A DNA stretch of 64,000 nt from Sporosarcina sp. HYO08 (GCF_001563475.1 NZ_LPUT01000001.1:372001-436000); one strand, 5' to 3'. Shown: positions 10,995 through 22,443, counted from the stretch's first letter. Notes: a model not told the origin generated them from the letters alone. Made by a program: numbers and translations.

Positions 10995-13349
10995 ATGTTG
11001 ATAGAATCAATGAAAAGATGGACAATTGATCGACCTGATGAAAACAGCGTCCAACAGTTAATGAAAGAATTGAATATACCGTCCATGCACGCGAAAATAC
11101 TTGCGTCGAGAGGAATAACGGACCCAGTAGCGGCAAAAGCTTTTCTATATATGGACGAAACGAGCATGCATGATCCTTATTTACTGCATGACATGGATAT
11201 CGCCGTATCGATGATTCAGAAAAAAATTGAAACGAATGAAAAAATTGCTATTTTTGGGGATTATGATGCCGATGGTGTAACGAGTATTTCGGTTTTAAAG
11301 ACGGCGCTTGAGCGTTTGGGAGCCGATGTGTTTTTTGCGATTCCAGATCGTTTTTTACATGGCTATGGACCGAATAAAGAGTTGTTTTTAGAACTATATG
11401 AACAAGGAGCATCCCTCATCATTACGGTGGATAATGGGATTTCGGGCATTGATGAAGTCGCTTACGCAAAATCGCTTGGCATGGACGTTATTGTTACGGA
11501 TCACCATGAAATGGGTGAAGTGCTGCCAGCTGCCGATGCAATTATTCACCCGAGACACCCGGAAGGTTCTTACCCATTCGAGGAGCTGGCTGGTGTGGGG
11601 GTCGCATTTAAACTTGCATGTGCACTGCTGGAAGATGTTCCGCTGGACTTGCTGGAGTTTGTTGCCATTGGAACGGTCGCCGATTTGGTTCCATTACGGG
11701 ATGAAAATCGTTATTTTGTTAAAGAAGGTTTACGGCGTTTACGGTTGTCACATCGACCTGGCATTCGAGCACTCATTGGAGTGAGCAGCACTGTACAGTC
11801 CGAACTGACTGAAGACACAATTGGGTTTACGATGGGACCAAGGCTGAATGCTGCGGGGCGGCTTGGGGATGCATCACCTGCTGTTGATTTATTAACGACA
11901 GATGACGCAGCAACTGCTTCCATGCTTGCAGAAGAGCTTGACGGGCTGAATAAAGAACGTCAAGCGATTGTAAAGATGATTACTGAAGAAGCGGATCAAA
12001 TGATTACAACATTATACGGTGAAAATATTCCGCATGTGCTTGTCATAGCGGGGGAGGGGTGGAATGCCGGTGTGGTCGGCATTGTTGCTTCTCGCCTCAC
12101 CGATAAATACTATCGCCCTTCCATTGTTTTATCGATTGATCCGGAAACGGGGATGGCGAAAGGGTCTGCACGAAGTATTGCAGGCTTTGACTTATTTGGT
12201 GAACTGTCCAAAAATGCACAGTTGCTGCCTCATTTTGGCGGACATCAAATGGCGGCAGGTCTGTCGCTTGCGATCAATGACATCGATCAGTTGCGGGACA
12301 ATTTAATCCGACAAGCGGAGGAAGTATTGACGGATGACATGCTCATACCTGAATTGCTCATCGATGTGCCGCTTGCAATCGATGAAATCGATGTATCGGT
12401 TTTGGAATCATTAGAGCTATTGCGGCCTTTTGGAATGGCGTTTGATAAGCCGACTTTCATGATCGAAGAGGTGAAGGCTGAGTCTATCCGAAAAATTGGC
12501 GCATCGAAAAATCATTTAAAACTAACGTTAGCAGACTTGTCGAATTCGCTTGATACGATTGGGTTTGGCATCGGACATTTGGCAGACCAACTAACGCCGG
12601 ATGTGAAGTTTTCTGTTATTGGAGATTTACAAGTGAATGAGTGGAATGGTCATAAAAAACCGCAACTGCTGCTGAAAGATATTCGGACGGACGAATGGCA
12701 GCTCTTCGATTTGCGCGGTATGCGGGAGCCGATGAGGTGGCTGCCAATTATACCAGAGAAAAAGACAGCGTTTATCGCCTTTCGAGAAGCGTCGGTTCAT
12801 CACTTCCAAACAATGCTAAAAGGGATTGCCATACATTTGGCTGAACCGGGATTAATACCAAATGCAGATCATATTGTTTTATTAGATATGCCGCATTCGA
12901 AAGGGCAATTGGAGCAGCTTGTCGGTCAAATGAATCCGAAACGGGTGTATGCCCATTTTTATGTTCCGGATTCCATGTATTTTGACGGACTGCCTGATCG
13001 GTCACAGTTTGGATGGTTTTACAGTTTCTTGAAAAACCGCGGTTCTTTTGATGCGGGTACGCACTCTGCGCAACTTGCAAAGCATAAAGGTTGGAAAGTT
13101 GAAACCGTTCAGTTCATGTCACAGGTGTTTTCTGAGCTTGGATTTGTTAAGATGGAAAATGGCCTTGTTTCTATGATTGAGACTGCTGCAAAAAGAGATC
13201 TGTCTGAAGCGCCGACGTATCAACGCCGCGTTCAACAGATGGAGCTTGAGCAACAACTATTATATGCACCTTATATTGAATTGAAACGATTGCTTTCGTC
13301 TGCAAGAAGCGAAGCTGTCGACAGGGAGGAAACCGGAGTATGGATTTAA
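10995..13349 (+). CDS. recJ: Single-stranded-DNA-specific 5'-3' exonuclease RecJ
   Basis: This 784-residue DHH/DHHA1 nuclease acts in recombination and mismatch or base-excision repair. Metal-binding motifs are DYDADGVTS (about residue 93), DNG, the DHHEMG signature near 170, and the DHHA1 motif [12 protein letters not shown] near 417. An OB-fold region follows, then a C-terminal extension typical of Firmicute RecJ. A perfect TATAAT at 10969-10974 lies just upstream, and AAGGATG is the ribosome binding site. The last codons overlap the start of apt. Confidence 0.93.
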   Translation: MLIESMKRWTIDRPDENSVQQLMKELNIPSMHAKILASRGITDPVAAKAFLYMDETSMHDPYLLHDMDIAVSMIQKKIETNEKIAIFGDYDADGVTSISVLKTALERLGADVFFAIPDRFLHGYGPNKELFLELYEQGASLIITVDNGISGIDEVAYAKSLGMDVIVTDHHEMGEVLPAADAIIHPRHPEGSYPFEELAGVGVAFKLACALLEDVPLDLLEFVAIGTVADLVPLRDENRYFVKEGLRRLRLSHRPGIRALIGVSSTVQSELTEDTIGFTMGPRLNAAGRLGDASPAVDLLTTDDAATASMLAEELDGLNKERQAIVKMITEEADQMITTLYGENIPHVLVIAGEGWNAGVVGIVASRLTDKYYRPSIVLSIDPETGMAKGSARSIAGFDLFGELSKNAQLLPHFGGHQMAAGLSLAINDIDQLRDNLIRQAEEVLTDDMLIPELLIDVPLAIDEIDVSVLESLELLRPFGMAFDKPTFMIEEVKAESIRKIGASKNHLKLTLADLSNSLDTIGFGIGHLADQLTPDVKFSVIGDLQVNEWNGHKKPQLLLKDIRTDEWQLFDLRGMREPMRWLPIIPEKKTAFIAFREASVHHFQTMLKGIAIHLAEPGLIPNADHIVLLDMPHSKGQLEQLVGQMNPKRVYAHFYVPDSMYFDGLPDRSQFGWFYSFLKNRGSFDAGTHSAQLAKHKGWKVETVQFMSQVFSELGFVKMENGLVSMIETAAKRDLSEAPTYQRRVQQMELEQQLLYAPYIELKRLLSSARSEAVDREETGVWI

Positions 13350-13852
13350 AACAATTTGTCACCATCGTTCCAGACTATCCGAAAAAAGGCATTACCTTTA
13401 AGGATATTACGACTATTATGGACAACGGTGAAGCGTATAAGTATGCAACTGATGAAATCGTAAAATATGCCAAGGAGCTGGAGGTAGATATGATCGTTGG
13501 TCCGGAAGCACGCGGCTTTATCATCGGTTGTCCCGTCGCTTATGCACTTGAAATTGGTTTTGCACCTGTTCGTAAACCCGGAAAGTTGCCGAGGGAAACG
13601 GTACAGGTGGAATATGATCTTGAATATGGCACCGATACATTAACAATTCATAAAGATGCGATTAAACCGGGACAACGCATCCTAATCATTGATGATTTAC
13701 TTGCGACAGGCGGAACAATCGGCGCAACAATTGAACTCGTTGAGCAGCTTGGCGGTGTTGTGGCTGGCTGTGCGTTTATTATTGAATTGTCGTATTTAAA
13801 TGGCCGCGAAAAAATTAAAGGCTATGAAATGCGCTCGTTAATTACTTATTAA
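13340..13852 (+). CDS. apt: Adenine phosphoribosyltransferase
   Basis: Apt salvages adenine to AMP using PRPP. The 170-residue protein has the PRTase fold with the PRPP loop [16 protein letters not shown] (about residues 115-130), the [10 protein letters not shown] motif and the KPGKLPRET hood region. The start ATG lies ten bases inside the end of recJ with GGAGG upstream, indicating translational coupling. The order recJ-apt-relA is that of B. subtilis. Apt and RelA both connect to purine nucleotide balance. Confidence 0.95.
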   Translation: MDLKQFVTIVPDYPKKGITFKDITTIMDNGEAYKYATDEIVKYAKELEVDMIVGPEARGFIIGCPVAYALEIGFAPVRKPGKLPRETVQVEYDLEYGTDTLTIHKDAIKPGQRILIIDDLLATGGTIGATIELVEQLGGVVAGCAFIIELSYLNGREKIKGYEMRSLITY

Positions 13853-13866
13853 GAGAAAATGATGAG

Positions 13867-13908
13867 GCTATCCTAAAAGTGCCAGGCACTTTTAGGATAG
13901 CTTCTTTT
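13867..13908 (+). terminator. Perfect 16-bp hairpin terminator carrying the GTGCCAGGCAC motif
   Basis: GCTATCCTAAAAGTGC (from 13867) pairs exactly with GCACTTTTAGGATAGC (to 13901), followed by TTCTTTT. The centre shares AAGTGCCAGGCACTT with the repeat at 1214-1337. Confidence 0.85.
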
Positions 13909-14083
13909 CTATACGGTTTTTTAATAGGAATTGTGACAATTCTTTGTCTACGATGTCGAATTTTGTCAAAAAATCATGAGGTGTTGTTAAAAGTAGTAAT
14001 ATTCGCTTTACATTCGAACGCATTTTTACATACAATAGAATTATTATCATTTTTTTGGAAATATGTCGAAAAGGGGAAGAAAC

Positions 14084-16279
14084 ATGGCGAAGAATCGTGA
14101 CATGATGGCGGAAGACATTTTCAAAATTGTTGCCACCTATATGAATGATCAACACGTAGCATTCGTCAGAAAGGCCTATGAGGCCGCGAAGTCCGCACAC
14201 GAAGGGCAGTTTAGAAGCTCCGGAGAGGCGTATATTCTGCACCCGGTGCAAGTTGCGGGTATTCTAGCTAATTTACAGATGGACCCTTCGACAGTCGCCG
14301 CAGGATTTCTTCATGATGTCGTTGAAGATACGCACGTCTCTAGAGAAGACGTTGTCCGTGAGTTTGGCGAGGAAGTGGCCATGCTGGTGGATGGCGTGAC
14401 GAAGTTGGAAAAATTAAAATTTCGTTCGAAAGAAGAAAAACAAGCAGAAAACCATCGGAAGATGTTTATCGCAATGGCACAAGATATTCGTGTCATTCTC
14501 ATAAAATTAGCGGACCGCTTGCACAATATGCGCACGCTCAAACATGTTAGGGAGGAGAAACAGCGCCGTGTGGCAGCGGAAACGTTAGAAATTTTCGCAC
14601 CGCTTGCGCACCGTCTAGGAATTTCTGCGATCAAGTGGGAGTTAGAAGACATAGCGCTTCGCTACTTAAATCCGCAGCAATATTATCGAATCGTTAATAT
14701 GATGAAGCGTAAACGTGTCGAACGTGAAGACTATTTAGACGATGTGATGGATCAAATCCGTTCCGAAATTAAGGCAATGGATATTGAGGCAGATCTTTCG
14801 GGCCGTCCAAAACATTTGTATTCCATCTATCGTAAAATGATCGTTCAGAAGAAAGAGTTTAACGAAATTTATGATTTGCTTGCCGTCCGAATCATTGTTA
14901 AAAGTATTAAAGACTGCTATGCAGTATTAGGGATCATTCATACATTGTGGAAGCCGATGCCCGGTCGATTTAAAGACTATATTGCGATGCCGAAGCAAAA
15001 TTTATACCAGTCGATTCATACAACAGTTGTTGGTCCCGCAGGAGATCCGCTCGAGGTGCAAATTCGAACGGAAGAAATGCATAAAATTTCCGAATTCGGG
15101 GTGGCTGCGCATTGGGCTTACAAAGAGGGGAAATCAATTTCAAACCCAAGCGATATTGATTCAAAACTTACGTGGTTTAGAGAGATTTTAGAAATTCAAA
15201 ATGAATCTTCAAACGCGGAAGAATTTATGGAGTCGTTGAAGTTCGACTTGTTTTCCGACATGGTTTATGTGTTTACACCGGATGGGGACGTCATCGAATT
15301 GCCGAAAGGGTCAGTGCCGATCGATTTCGCATATCGGGTACACTCTGAAGTAGGTAACCGAACAATCGGTGCAAAAGTCAACGGCAAAATCGTGCCGCTC
15401 GATACGGAACTATTCACGGGAAATATTATCGAAGTGTTAACGTCTAAGCAATCATTCGGGCCAAGCCGCGATTGGCTAAAAATTGCCATTACTTCACAAG
15501 CGAGAAATAAAATCCGGCAATTCTTCAAAAAGCAATTGCGGGAAGAGAATATTGACAAAGGCCGTGAAATTGTCGAAAGAGAGATTCGCACGCAGGAATA
15601 TGACGCGAAGGACGTTCTTACGCCTGACAATATTAAACGGGCAATTGAAAAGTTTAGCTTCACTTCAGAAGAAGATATGTATGCAGCCATTGGTTCGGGC
15701 GGCATTTCCGCACAACAAGTTGTCAATCGCCTAGCGGAACGAATGCGCAAAGAGCGTGAACAGCAAGAAACCATCGATAAAATTGTTTCTGATATGAAGA
15801 CGATTCAGCAAGAACAAACAACGGAATCAGGCGTTATCGTTAAAGGAATCGATAATTTGCTCATTCGGTTGTCAAAATGTTGTAATCCCATTCCGGGTGA
15901 TGAAATTGTCGGATTTATCACAAAAGGGCGCGGGGTTTCGGTTCACCGCACGGACTGTCCAAATATTCAACCTAGCGATCAGGAAACCGATCGTATTATT
16001 GAAGTTGAATGGGCACCAGGGAATGTTGAGCTGAAAAAGGAATTCCAAGTCGACCTTGAAATTACTGGATTTGATCGACAAGGTTTGTTAAATGAAGTGA
16101 TGATGGTCATCGCGGAATCCAAAACGCCGATCATTGCTGTTGGCGCAAAAATGGATCGTGACAAAATTGCGCATATTAATATGACGCTGAAAATTACAAA
16201 CGTCGATCATCTGCATCGAATTGTTGATCGGATTAAACGTGTTGGGGATATTTATTCTGTACAGCGCGGTATCAATTAA
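14084..16279 (+). CDS. relA: Bifunctional (p)ppGpp synthetase/hydrolase Rel
   Basis: This 731-residue stringent response enzyme has an HD hydrolase domain with [10 protein letters not shown] (about 75) and [10 protein letters not shown], a synthetase domain with [20 protein letters not shown] (about 300), a TGS domain ([17 protein letters not shown]), a zinc-finger/helical linker ([17 protein letters not shown]) and a C-terminal ACT domain. Both catalytic halves look intact, so it should make and degrade alarmone. The ATG at 14084 follows AAAAGGGGAAG; the ATG at 14063 has no such site. dtd follows after 14 bases. Confidence 0.95.
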   Translation: MAKNRDMMAEDIFKIVATYMNDQHVAFVRKAYEAAKSAHEGQFRSSGEAYILHPVQVAGILANLQMDPSTVAAGFLHDVVEDTHVSREDVVREFGEEVAMLVDGVTKLEKLKFRSKEEKQAENHRKMFIAMAQDIRVILIKLADRLHNMRTLKHVREEKQRRVAAETLEIFAPLAHRLGISAIKWELEDIALRYLNPQQYYRIVNMMKRKRVEREDYLDDVMDQIRSEIKAMDIEADLSGRPKHLYSIYRKMIVQKKEFNEIYDLLAVRIIVKSIKDCYAVLGIIHTLWKPMPGRFKDYIAMPKQNLYQSIHTTVVGPAGDPLEVQIRTEEMHKISEFGVAAHWAYKEGKSISNPSDIDSKLTWFREILEIQNESSNAEEFMESLKFDLFSDMVYVFTPDGDVIELPKGSVPIDFAYRVHSEVGNRTIGAKVNGKIVPLDTELFTGNIIEVLTSKQSFGPSRDWLKIAITSQARNKIRQFFKKQLREENIDKGREIVEREIRTQEYDAKDVLTPDNIKRAIEKFSFTSEEDMYAAIGSGGISAQQVVNRLAERMRKEREQQETIDKIVSDMKTIQQEQTTESGVIVKGIDNLLIRLSKCCNPIPGDEIVGFITKGRGVSVHRTDCPNIQPSDQETDRIIEVEWAPGNVELKKEFQVDLEITGFDRQGLLNEVMMVIAESKTPIIAVGAKMDRDKIAHINMTLKITNVDHLHRIVDRIKRVGDIYSVQRGIN

Positions 16280-16293
16280 TTGGACGGTGGAAC

Positions 16294-16734
16294 ATGAAAG
16301 TTGTATTGCAACGATCAGGTGCTGCATCTGTCAAAGTGGACGGGGAAGTGACTGGATCTATTGAAAAAGGCTATGTGTTACTTGTCGGGATCACACATGA
16401 TGATACAGAAGCGGATGCTGATTATATTGCGAAGAAAATCGCAGGACTTCGGTTATGGGAAGATGAAGAAGGAAAGATGAACCGTTCGATTTTTGAAGCG
16501 GGCGGGGATATTTTGTCAATATCACAATTTACACTTTACGGGGATACAAGAAAAGGAAGACGTCCGAGCTTTATCGAGGCTGCAAGACCTGAGCAGGCCG
16601 AGCCGCTTTGGCATTATTTCAATTGCCAGTTGAAGGCAGAAGGGTTAACAGTTGAAACAGGGGTATTCGGTGCGATGATGGATGTCCAACTGTTGAACGA
16701 TGGACCAGTTACGATCATCGTAGAATCGAAGTGA
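16294..16734 (+). CDS. dtd: D-aminoacyl-tRNA deacylase
   Basis: Dtd removes D-amino acids and glycine mischarged onto tRNA. The 146-residue protein carries the signature [17 protein letters not shown] (about residues 77-93) with the catalytic-site SQFTL, and the C-terminal [16 protein letters not shown] containing the cross-subunit Gly-cisPro-type element. It sits immediately behind relA, as in B. subtilis (yrvI). Confidence 0.93.
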   Translation: MKVVLQRSGAASVKVDGEVTGSIEKGYVLLVGITHDDTEADADYIAKKIAGLRLWEDEEGKMNRSIFEAGGDILSISQFTLYGDTRKGRRPSFIEAARPEQAEPLWHYFNCQLKAEGLTVETGVFGAMMDVQLLNDGPVTIIVESK

Positions 16735-16766
16735 ATTGCTAAAAAGGACAGCCTTTGAAAGCGAAG

Positions 16767-16801
16767 CAGGCGGAGGGATTTTCCCTCCGCCTGTTTTTTT
16801 T
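16767..16801 (+). terminator. Strong terminator between dtd and the convergent amidase gene
   Basis: CAGGCGGAGGGA (16767-16778) pairs with TCCCTCCGCCTG (16781-16792), then T8. Confidence 0.9.
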
Positions 16802-16815
16802 ACGGCATCACGCCA

Positions 16816-18339
16816 TTAATTCGCATCGAAATAATGAATAAGTCCTTTATAAATCCCTTGGGCTGCTTTTTCACGGAATAAGTTATTCGTCATCGCGCGT
16901 TCTTCAGCTGGATTCGATAAGAAACCGAGTTCAATTAAAATAGATTTCTGGCGATTTTCCCGCAATACAAGATAATCGGCAGGCTGTGAGCCACGATTAC
17001 GCAAGTGAATGGAGGAAGCAAGTCCGTCATTAATTGCCTCAGCTAATTTTTTCTGCGCAAAGTAATACGTCGTGAAACCATTAATGGAAGAATTAAGGCT
17101 GGCGTCGTAATGAATACTAATAAAAGCATCTGCTTCGTGTTGGTGACTGATCGTCACACGTTTACGAAGTGTCACATATGTATCCGATTCACGTGTTAAT
17201 ACGACATTTGCGCCTGCAGCTGTTAGTTTGTTAGCGAGTAGTTCAGAGGTGAGCAGCGTTAGTTCTTTTTCATCTGTACCGAATGTACCAGTTGTCCCTC
17301 GATCATTGCCGCCGTGCCCTGGGTCAATAACAATTGTCAATCCTTGCAAAGTGCCGGGGACACGCTTCTCTTTATTCTTTTTCTTAGGCGCCGATTGCGC
17401 GGCAACGTCAGTCGTAACAACCCATTTGGCAACGTGTGCAGTTTCACCTGATGGCAGGGCGATTTTAAACCAATTGTCTACTTCTTCTAGAATCGCGAAT
17501 TGATCGCCGGCATTCGCACGTACAACGACGTCGGAAGCAGTTGTTGCTTGCATTCTAATGTTTGTCCCATTTTCAAGGATTGTTACAATTCCAATTGTTG
17601 GTGCAACGGATTGTGCGGAAACACTCTTCTTTTGTGAAGACAATGTACCGTAAAATGCATAGACCCATCCTTCTTCCTGATCTTGCAGCGAAAGGCGTAC
17701 CCAATTGCCGTTAATCTCTTTCACTGTATATGTTTCACCTTTGTGGATTACGCGAACTTTCCGAGAGGATAAATCTGCTTTTTTTCGAACATTTAACGCA
17801 TCGACGGAAACGGTAAAACGGTCAAAGGACGTTTTTTCTTGGACGTGTTCCTTTTGCGATGCACTTTTCACTTCTGTTATGTAGTCTGTATGTACCCAAC
17901 CATTGATCCCATTTACTGCGATCGATGCCCAAACACCACTTTTTCCGATCATCAGCGCCTCATCTCCCGCATGAAGCCTTGTTAAAACTGCCGCATTAAC
18001 GGACGGTTCCGTGCGAACATTCAATGCATCGACGCGTGAGACGATTTTTATGTTTTGGGGCTTGGTTTCCTGATCGGATGAAGTTAGCCATGAAGCGATC
18101 CATCCTGTCCCATTTCCGAGACGAATTTCATACCAATCACCTGACGTGTTGACGACTTCTACACGTTCACCTTTTTTGAGGGAACCTGTTATTTGATAAG
18201 TAAGTCCAGGACCCGAGCGAACATTTAATGGCGCTGCGTCGATCACAACTGTTGTAGAAGCAGCATTTGTGACGGGCAAGTCTTGGAAAAGTGTCACAAG
18301 TAAAAGGAATGCGATGGCTACTCTACTAATCTTCAACAA
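16816..18339 (-). CDS. Secreted N-acetylmuramoyl-L-alanine amidase with four SH3b domains
   Basis: This 507-residue exported peptidoglycan hydrolase is similar in layout to B. subtilis YrvJ. The signal peptide spans residues 1-26 (hydrophobic VAIAFLLLVTLF, cleavage near NAAS). Four bacterial SH3 repeats follow, each with an LNVR/NIRM-type start (about 37, 105, 180, 260). After a Lys-rich linker the Amidase_3 domain begins LTIVIDPGHGGNDRGTTG (about 335), with the zinc ligands in DPGHGG, the SIHYDA region and ILIELGFLSNPAEE. It starts at TTG, eight bases after AAAGGAGGGG. It probably trims cell wall during growth or separation. Transcribed toward dtd. Confidence 0.9.
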   Translation of the reverse strand: MLKISRVAIAFLLLVTLFQDLPVTNAASTTVVIDAAPLNVRSGPGLTYQITGSLKKGERVEVVNTSGDWYEIRLGNGTGWIASWLTSSDQETKPQNIKIVSRVDALNVRTEPSVNAAVLTRLHAGDEALMIGKSGVWASIAVNGINGWVHTDYITEVKSASQKEHVQEKTSFDRFTVSVDALNVRKKADLSSRKVRVIHKGETYTVKEINGNWVRLSLQDQEEGWVYAFYGTLSSQKKSVSAQSVAPTIGIVTILENGTNIRMQATTASDVVVRANAGDQFAILEEVDNWFKIALPSGETAHVAKWVVTTDVAAQSAPKKKNKEKRVPGTLQGLTIVIDPGHGGNDRGTTGTFGTDEKELTLLTSELLANKLTAAGANVVLTRESDTYVTLRKRVTISHQHEADAFISIHYDASLNSSINGFTTYYFAQKKLAEAINDGLASSIHLRNRGSQPADYLVLRENRQKSILIELGFLSNPAEERAMTNNLFREKAAQGIYKGLIHYFDAN

Positions 18340-18473
18340 TATAAATTCCCCTCCTTTTCTTTCTATTGTAGAAGTTCCTGATGGTAAAAACTAGATGGGA
18401 ATGCAAAAAAGATTCATTAGTCCAATCAAAAAAATCATTATACGCATTCATTCAACAGAAATAGTTAAAAAGG

Positions 18474-18502
18474 TTGACACTTTGTGCGGGACTCTTTATG
18501 AT
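18474..18502 (+). promoter_or_regulatory. Sigma-A promoter of the hisS-aspS T-box unit
   Basis: TTGACA (18474-18479), exactly 17 bases, then TATGAT (18497-18502), ahead of the T-box leader. Confidence 0.85.
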
Positions 18503-18508
18503 TAAGTT

Positions 18509-18790
18509 TAATTCAACAAAATGTGCTAATGACGTGGAAAGTAGTTATACAAATGGCTGATTAGAGAGGGACGGACATGGCTGAAATCCATCCTGCAGAC
18601 AGGTATGATGAAAAACACCATCGAAGCTCCATGCCGAACGAAGAACTTTTCAGTAGGTATGGACGGAACCGGCCGTTATCCGGATTTGAGTGGGCGCAGG
18701 ATTTGTCGGCGCCAATCAGGGTGGAACCGCGGAAGCTATTAAGGCTCTCGTCCCTTGCAGTCGCAAGGGAGGGGAGTCTTTTTTGTTTGG
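18509..18790 (+). promoter_or_regulatory. T-box leader controlling hisS-aspS
   Basis: The conserved T-box AATCAGGGTGGAACCGCGG is at 18714-18732. The terminator (TCCCTTGC 18751-18758 with GCAAGGGA 18763-18770, then GGGGAGTCTTTTTT) competes with the antiterminator formed by that box. By analogy with the alaS leader, the likely specifier is CAC (His) at 18616-18618 in the loop of GATG...CATC; this assignment is inferred. Uncharged tRNA-His binding would allow read-through into hisS. Confidence 0.9.
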
Positions 18791-18809
18791 ACAAAGGAGG
18801 ATTTGGGAT

Positions 18810-20084
18810 ATGAATTTTAAGGTGCCTAGAGGGACACAAGATATTTTACCTTCTGAATCGTGGAAATGGCAAAAAGTTGAACGAATCATTAATGAAACTT
18901 GCGACTTGTATCGATACAAAGAAATTCGCACACCGATGTTTGAAGCAACGGAATTATTTCAACGGACGGTAGGGGAAACAACAGACGTTGTACAGAAGGA
19001 AATGTATACGTTCACTGACCGCGGTAATCGTTCCATGACGTTACGACCTGAAGGAACCGCATCTGTCGTTCGTTCATTCGTTGAAAACAAAATGTTTGGG
19101 TATCCGGATCAGCCGATCAAGCTCTATTACACAGGTCCAATGTTCCGCTACGAACGTCAGCAGGCTGGGCGCTATCGTCAATTCGTTCAATTTGGCGTAG
19201 AGGCGATCGGCAGCGCGGATCCAGCGATTGACGCGGAAGTCATTGCGCTAGCGATGGACGTGTACAAACGTGTTGGCTTAACGGATTTGAAACTTGTCCT
19301 CAATTCGCTTGGTGACAATGAATCGAGAAAAGCGCATCGCGATGCGTTGATTGCACATTTTAAATCGCATATCGAAGGCTTTTGTTCAGATTGTAAGTCA
19401 AGGCTAGAACGAAATCCATTGCGCATTTTAGATTGTAAAGTAGATCGCGACAACCCATTGATCGCGTCCGCTCCGTCACTTGCGGATTATTTAAATGAAG
19501 AATCAGCAAGTTATTTCACGGAAGTGAAAAGCTATTTAGATGATGCAGGTATTCCATACGTCGTCGATGCGAACTTAGTGCGCGGGCTCGATTATTATAA
19601 CCATACTGCATTCGAAATCATGAGTACGTCGGATGGTTTTGGAGCGATCACGACTTTATGCGGCGGTGGACGTTACAATGGACTTGCGGAAGAAATCGGC
19701 GGCCCATCCGCGCCGGGCATCGGCTTCGCGATGAGTATTGAACGATTATTGCTTGCGATGGAAGCGGAAGGGAAAGCATTTTCGGACGAATCCATGCTTG
19801 ATGTGTACATTGTCACACTTGGTGACGAGGCACGAAAACCGGGCTTCAAATTGCTGCAGGAGTTACGTGTGGCCGGCATCCGTGCCGATATGGACTACAC
19901 AGGCCGGAAAATGAAGGCACAGATGAAGTCAGCTGATCGGCTGAAAGCGCAAAATGTTATATTAATCGGTGAAGATGAAATCACAGAGGGCGTTGTTCAG
20001 CTGAAAAATATGGCTGAAGGTTCACAAGAAAAAGTATCGGCAGCAGAACTCGTAAAAAAACTACAAGAATCATTGATCGGATAA
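18810..20084 (+). CDS. hisS: Histidyl-tRNA synthetase
   Basis: This 424-residue class II synthetase has motif 1 near residue 40 (EIRTPMFEATELF), TLRPEGTASVVR, motif 2 YRYERQQAGRYRQF-type (MFRYERQQAGRYRQF), the HisRS-specific LVRGLDYYNHTAFEI, motif 3 PGIGFAMSIERLL, and a C-terminal anticodon-binding domain starting near 330. The ATG at 18810 follows AAAGGAGG. The longer open frame upstream runs through the T-box leader and is not coding. aspS follows after 18 bases. Confidence 0.95.
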   Translation: MNFKVPRGTQDILPSESWKWQKVERIINETCDLYRYKEIRTPMFEATELFQRTVGETTDVVQKEMYTFTDRGNRSMTLRPEGTASVVRSFVENKMFGYPDQPIKLYYTGPMFRYERQQAGRYRQFVQFGVEAIGSADPAIDAEVIALAMDVYKRVGLTDLKLVLNSLGDNESRKAHRDALIAHFKSHIEGFCSDCKSRLERNPLRILDCKVDRDNPLIASAPSLADYLNEESASYFTEVKSYLDDAGIPYVVDANLVRGLDYYNHTAFEIMSTSDGFGAITTLCGGGRYNGLAEEIGGPSAPGIGFAMSIERLLLAMEAEGKAFSDESMLDVYIVTLGDEARKPGFKLLQELRVAGIRADMDYTGRKMKAQMKSADRLKAQNVILIGEDEITEGVVQLKNMAEGSQEKVSAAELVKKLQESLIG

Positions 20085-20102
20085 AGAAAGGCGGAACTAA
20101 AC

Positions 20103-21857
20103 ATGCAACGTACGCATTATTGTGGAGAGTTAACAGAGAAAGTAATTGGTGAAACGGTCACGTTAAAAGGCTGGGTTCAAAAAAGAAGAGACTTAGGCGA
20201 AATTATTTTTGTCGATGTTCGAGATCGTACAGGTATCGTGCAAACCGTTTTCAACCAAGACTTTTCAAAAGAAGCGCTTAAAATTGCGGATCAGCTTCGC
20301 AGTGAATATGTCGTTGAATTGACAGGTAAAGTCATTGAGCGTGATGAACAAACGAAAAATCCAAATATCAAAACAGGCGCTATTGAAGTGCAAGTAGAAA
20401 CGATTCACATTATCAATGCATCGAAAACACCGCCATTCATGATTGAAGATGAAACAGATGTAGGGGAAGAAGTTCGTTTGAAATACCGCTATTTGGACTT
20501 GCGCCGTTCGAAATTGGCGAATGTCTTCAAAATGCGTTCGGATATTACAAAGACAGTTCGCAATTTCTTGGACGATGAAGGTTTCTTAGAAGTTGAAACA
20601 CCGATTTTAACAAAATCGACACCGGAAGGCGCACGCGACTATCTTGTACCGAGCCGTGTACATGAAGGGGCATTTTATGCACTTCCGCAATCGCCACAGC
20701 TCTTTAAACAAATGCTTATGGTATCTGGTTTCGATCGTTATTACCAAATTGCACGCTGTTTCCGCGATGAGGACTTACGTGCAGATCGCCAGCCAGAGTT
20801 CACACAAATCGATATGGAAATGAGTTTCATGTCGATGGAAGAAATTATTGAGCTGAACGAGCGCCTCATGCAAAAAGTGATGAAGGACGTCAAAGGCATT
20901 GACATCGAAGTTCCATTTAAGCGCATGCCGTACAAGGAAGCGATGGAACGTTTCGGCTCTGACAAACCTGATACACGTTTCGGTATGGAACTAATCGACG
21001 TGTCAGAAGTCGCGGGAAAGACGGATCTTAAAGTGTTTACAGGTGCAATCGAAGCAGGCGGTCAAGTGAAACTAATCAATGCAAAAGGCTCCGCAGATCG
21101 TTATACTCGAAAAGAAATTGACGGTCTAGCTGAATTTGCAGCGGTATACGGAGCAAAAGGACTCGCTTGGCTAAAAGTCGATGAGGAAGGCGTAAAAGGA
21201 CCGATCGCGAAATTCTTCCAAGGCGAAGATGGTGAGGCGCTCCGCATGGTTGCGGGTGCGGAACCGGGGGATTTACTTCTTTTCGTTGCGGATCAGAAGA
21301 ACGTTGTGGCAGATGCACTTGGCGCACTTCGTTTGAAATTAGGTCAAGAGCACGGATTAATTGATGATTCTCTATTCAACTTCCTATGGGTGACAGAATG
21401 GCCATTATTTGAATATGACGAAGAAGACGGCCGTTATTATGCTGCTCACCACCCATTCACAATGCCGGCAGATGTTGATCAATTAGAATCAGAGCCGGAA
21501 AACGTGAAGGCGCAGGCGTATGACCTTGTGTTAAATGGTTATGAGCTTGGCGGAGGATCTTTGCGTATTTATCAACGTGAAGTACAAGAAAAAATGTTCA
21601 AAGCGCTTGGATTCAGTGAAGAACAGGCGAGAGAACAGTTCGGGTTCTTACTTGATGCATTTGAATACGGAACACCTCCACATGGTGGAATCGCGTTTGG
21701 CCTAGACCGCATCGTGATGTTACTGGCAGGCTCTACAAACTTGCGTGATACAATTGCGTTCCCGAAAACAGCAAGTGCGAGCGATTTACTGACAGCTGCA
21801 CCTGATCATGTTGACCCAATGCAGTTAAGAGAATTAGGCATAAGCATTAAGTCTTAA
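20103..21857 (+). CDS. aspS: Aspartyl-tRNA synthetase
   Basis: This 584-residue bacterial-type AspRS contains an N-terminal OB anticodon-binding domain ([24 protein letters not shown]), the class II motif RYLDLRR, motif 2 [21 protein letters not shown], the bacterial GAD insertion (about 285-415) and motif 3 [15 protein letters not shown] near the end. It is cotranscribed with hisS under the T-box, matching B. subtilis. The downstream neighbour is 6S RNA. Confidence 0.95.
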   Translation: MQRTHYCGELTEKVIGETVTLKGWVQKRRDLGEIIFVDVRDRTGIVQTVFNQDFSKEALKIADQLRSEYVVELTGKVIERDEQTKNPNIKTGAIEVQVETIHIINASKTPPFMIEDETDVGEEVRLKYRYLDLRRSKLANVFKMRSDITKTVRNFLDDEGFLEVETPILTKSTPEGARDYLVPSRVHEGAFYALPQSPQLFKQMLMVSGFDRYYQIARCFRDEDLRADRQPEFTQIDMEMSFMSMEEIIELNERLMQKVMKDVKGIDIEVPFKRMPYKEAMERFGSDKPDTRFGMELIDVSEVAGKTDLKVFTGAIEAGGQVKLINAKGSADRYTRKEIDGLAEFAAVYGAKGLAWLKVDEEGVKGPIAKFFQGEDGEALRMVAGAEPGDLLLFVADQKNVVADALGALRLKLGQEHGLIDDSLFNFLWVTEWPLFEYDEEDGRYYAAHHPFTMPADVDQLESEPENVKAQAYDLVLNGYELGGGSLRIYQREVQEKMFKALGFSEEQAREQFGFLLDAFEYGTPPHGGIAFGLDRIVMLLAGSTNLRDTIAFPKTASASDLLTAAPDHVDPMQLRELGISIKS

Positions 21858-21933
21858 GTCTCGTTGTGTAATGCTAATAAGTTGGTGAAATGAGATAATA
21901 CGAACTATTCTTGAAATTCCGGTGTGAAATTTC

Positions 21934-21962
21934 TTGAACTGGAAAAAAAAATGTGTTACCAT
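21934..21962 (+). promoter_or_regulatory. Sigma-A-like promoter of 6S RNA
   Basis: TTGAAC (21934-21939), 17 bases including an A-rich stretch, then TACCAT (21957-21962). Confidence 0.65.
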
Positions 21963-21967
21963 ACTGG

Positions 21968-22167
21968 TAATACGAATCCTGAAGTGTTCGTCGGTGCAAT
22001 TCAGTTTTGACCGAACATTCTATCGTAGGGAGTCTGGATTTTGGCTTGGATGACATGCCCTTATTAGGGACGCCAGAACGGCCGGATAGGACACCCACCT
22101 GCTGAAAACCCGCAGGATCAAAACGATATCGACATGGACGGCACATTTGGGATTTGTTCTTATTTGA
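21968..22167 (+). ncRNA. ssrS: 6S RNA (SsrS/BsrA)
   Basis: The sequence between aspS and tcdA contains the 6S landmarks CCTGAAGTGTTCGTCGGTGC near 21978 and GACCGAACATTC and GTAGGGAGTCTGG around 22009-22038. The ends can close: AATACGAATCC near 21969 pairs approximately with GGGATTTGTTCTTATT near 22150. B. subtilis has its 6S-1 RNA gene at the same position between aspS and yrvM. 6S RNA mimics an open promoter and sequesters the housekeeping RNA polymerase in stationary phase. The exact ends are estimated. Confidence 0.87.
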
Positions 22168-22174
22168 CTTTCAT

Positions 22175-22203
22175 ACCCCCTCAATCATTGAGGGGGTTTT
22201 TAT
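22175..22203 (+). terminator. Terminator following 6S RNA
   Basis: CCCCCTCAAT (22176-22185) pairs with ATTGAGGGGG (22187-22196), followed by a T run. Confidence 0.85.
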
Positions 22204-22393
22204 CTGCATTCAGCGGTCGGCCAACCGCCCGCTGAATGCAGATAAAGCCTCCGGCGGATGTCACAGATTTTGAAAGGAGTAAGTGGAAGGCAGTCTAAGT
22301 GCGCGACATCCTGTCGCGACGCCTGCATGACCTACCTCCTGTAGGCCTCAAGCTCGATTCAAAATCTGGACGCAATTACGTCGAGGCGTAATT
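22201..22393. repeat. Structured intergenic repeat, copy A
   Basis: A 16-bp perfect inverted repeat (22201-22216 with 22229-22244) is followed by a conserved CCTCCGGCGGATGTCACAG block. Next come a long-range pair CAGATTTTGAA (22264-22274) with TTCAAAATCTG (22358-22368) enclosing two hairpins (22301-22318 and 22331-22345, loops ATCCT and CTCCT), and a final hairpin AATTACG/CGTAATT (22374-22393). Its backbone matches copy B at 33536-33782, but the arm sequences differ. The intergenic position between 6S RNA and tcdA and the absence of a reading frame suggest a noncoding mobile repeat. Confidence 0.85.
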
Positions 22394-22443
22394 TATACGG
22401 ACTATTTTGGGCTTATTAGCCATTGACGGAAGGCGGAATTAGT

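Noticed and set aside
13879..14100. 73-codon plus-strand ORF between apt and relA
   Set aside because: It begins within a terminator hairpin and overlaps the relA start in another frame without a ribosome binding site.
18690..18809. N-terminal extension of hisS
   Set aside because: The extension runs through the T-box antiterminator and terminator; the real start has AAAGGAGG at 18810.
21874..22146. 90-codon minus-strand ORF between aspS and tcdA
   Set aside because: It is antisense to the 6S RNA gene, which explains this stretch better.
22201..22395. CRISPR array made by the hairpin-containing repeats
   Set aside because: There are no regularly spaced identical repeats with unique spacers; the units are variable hairpins on a common backbone, and no cas genes are present.
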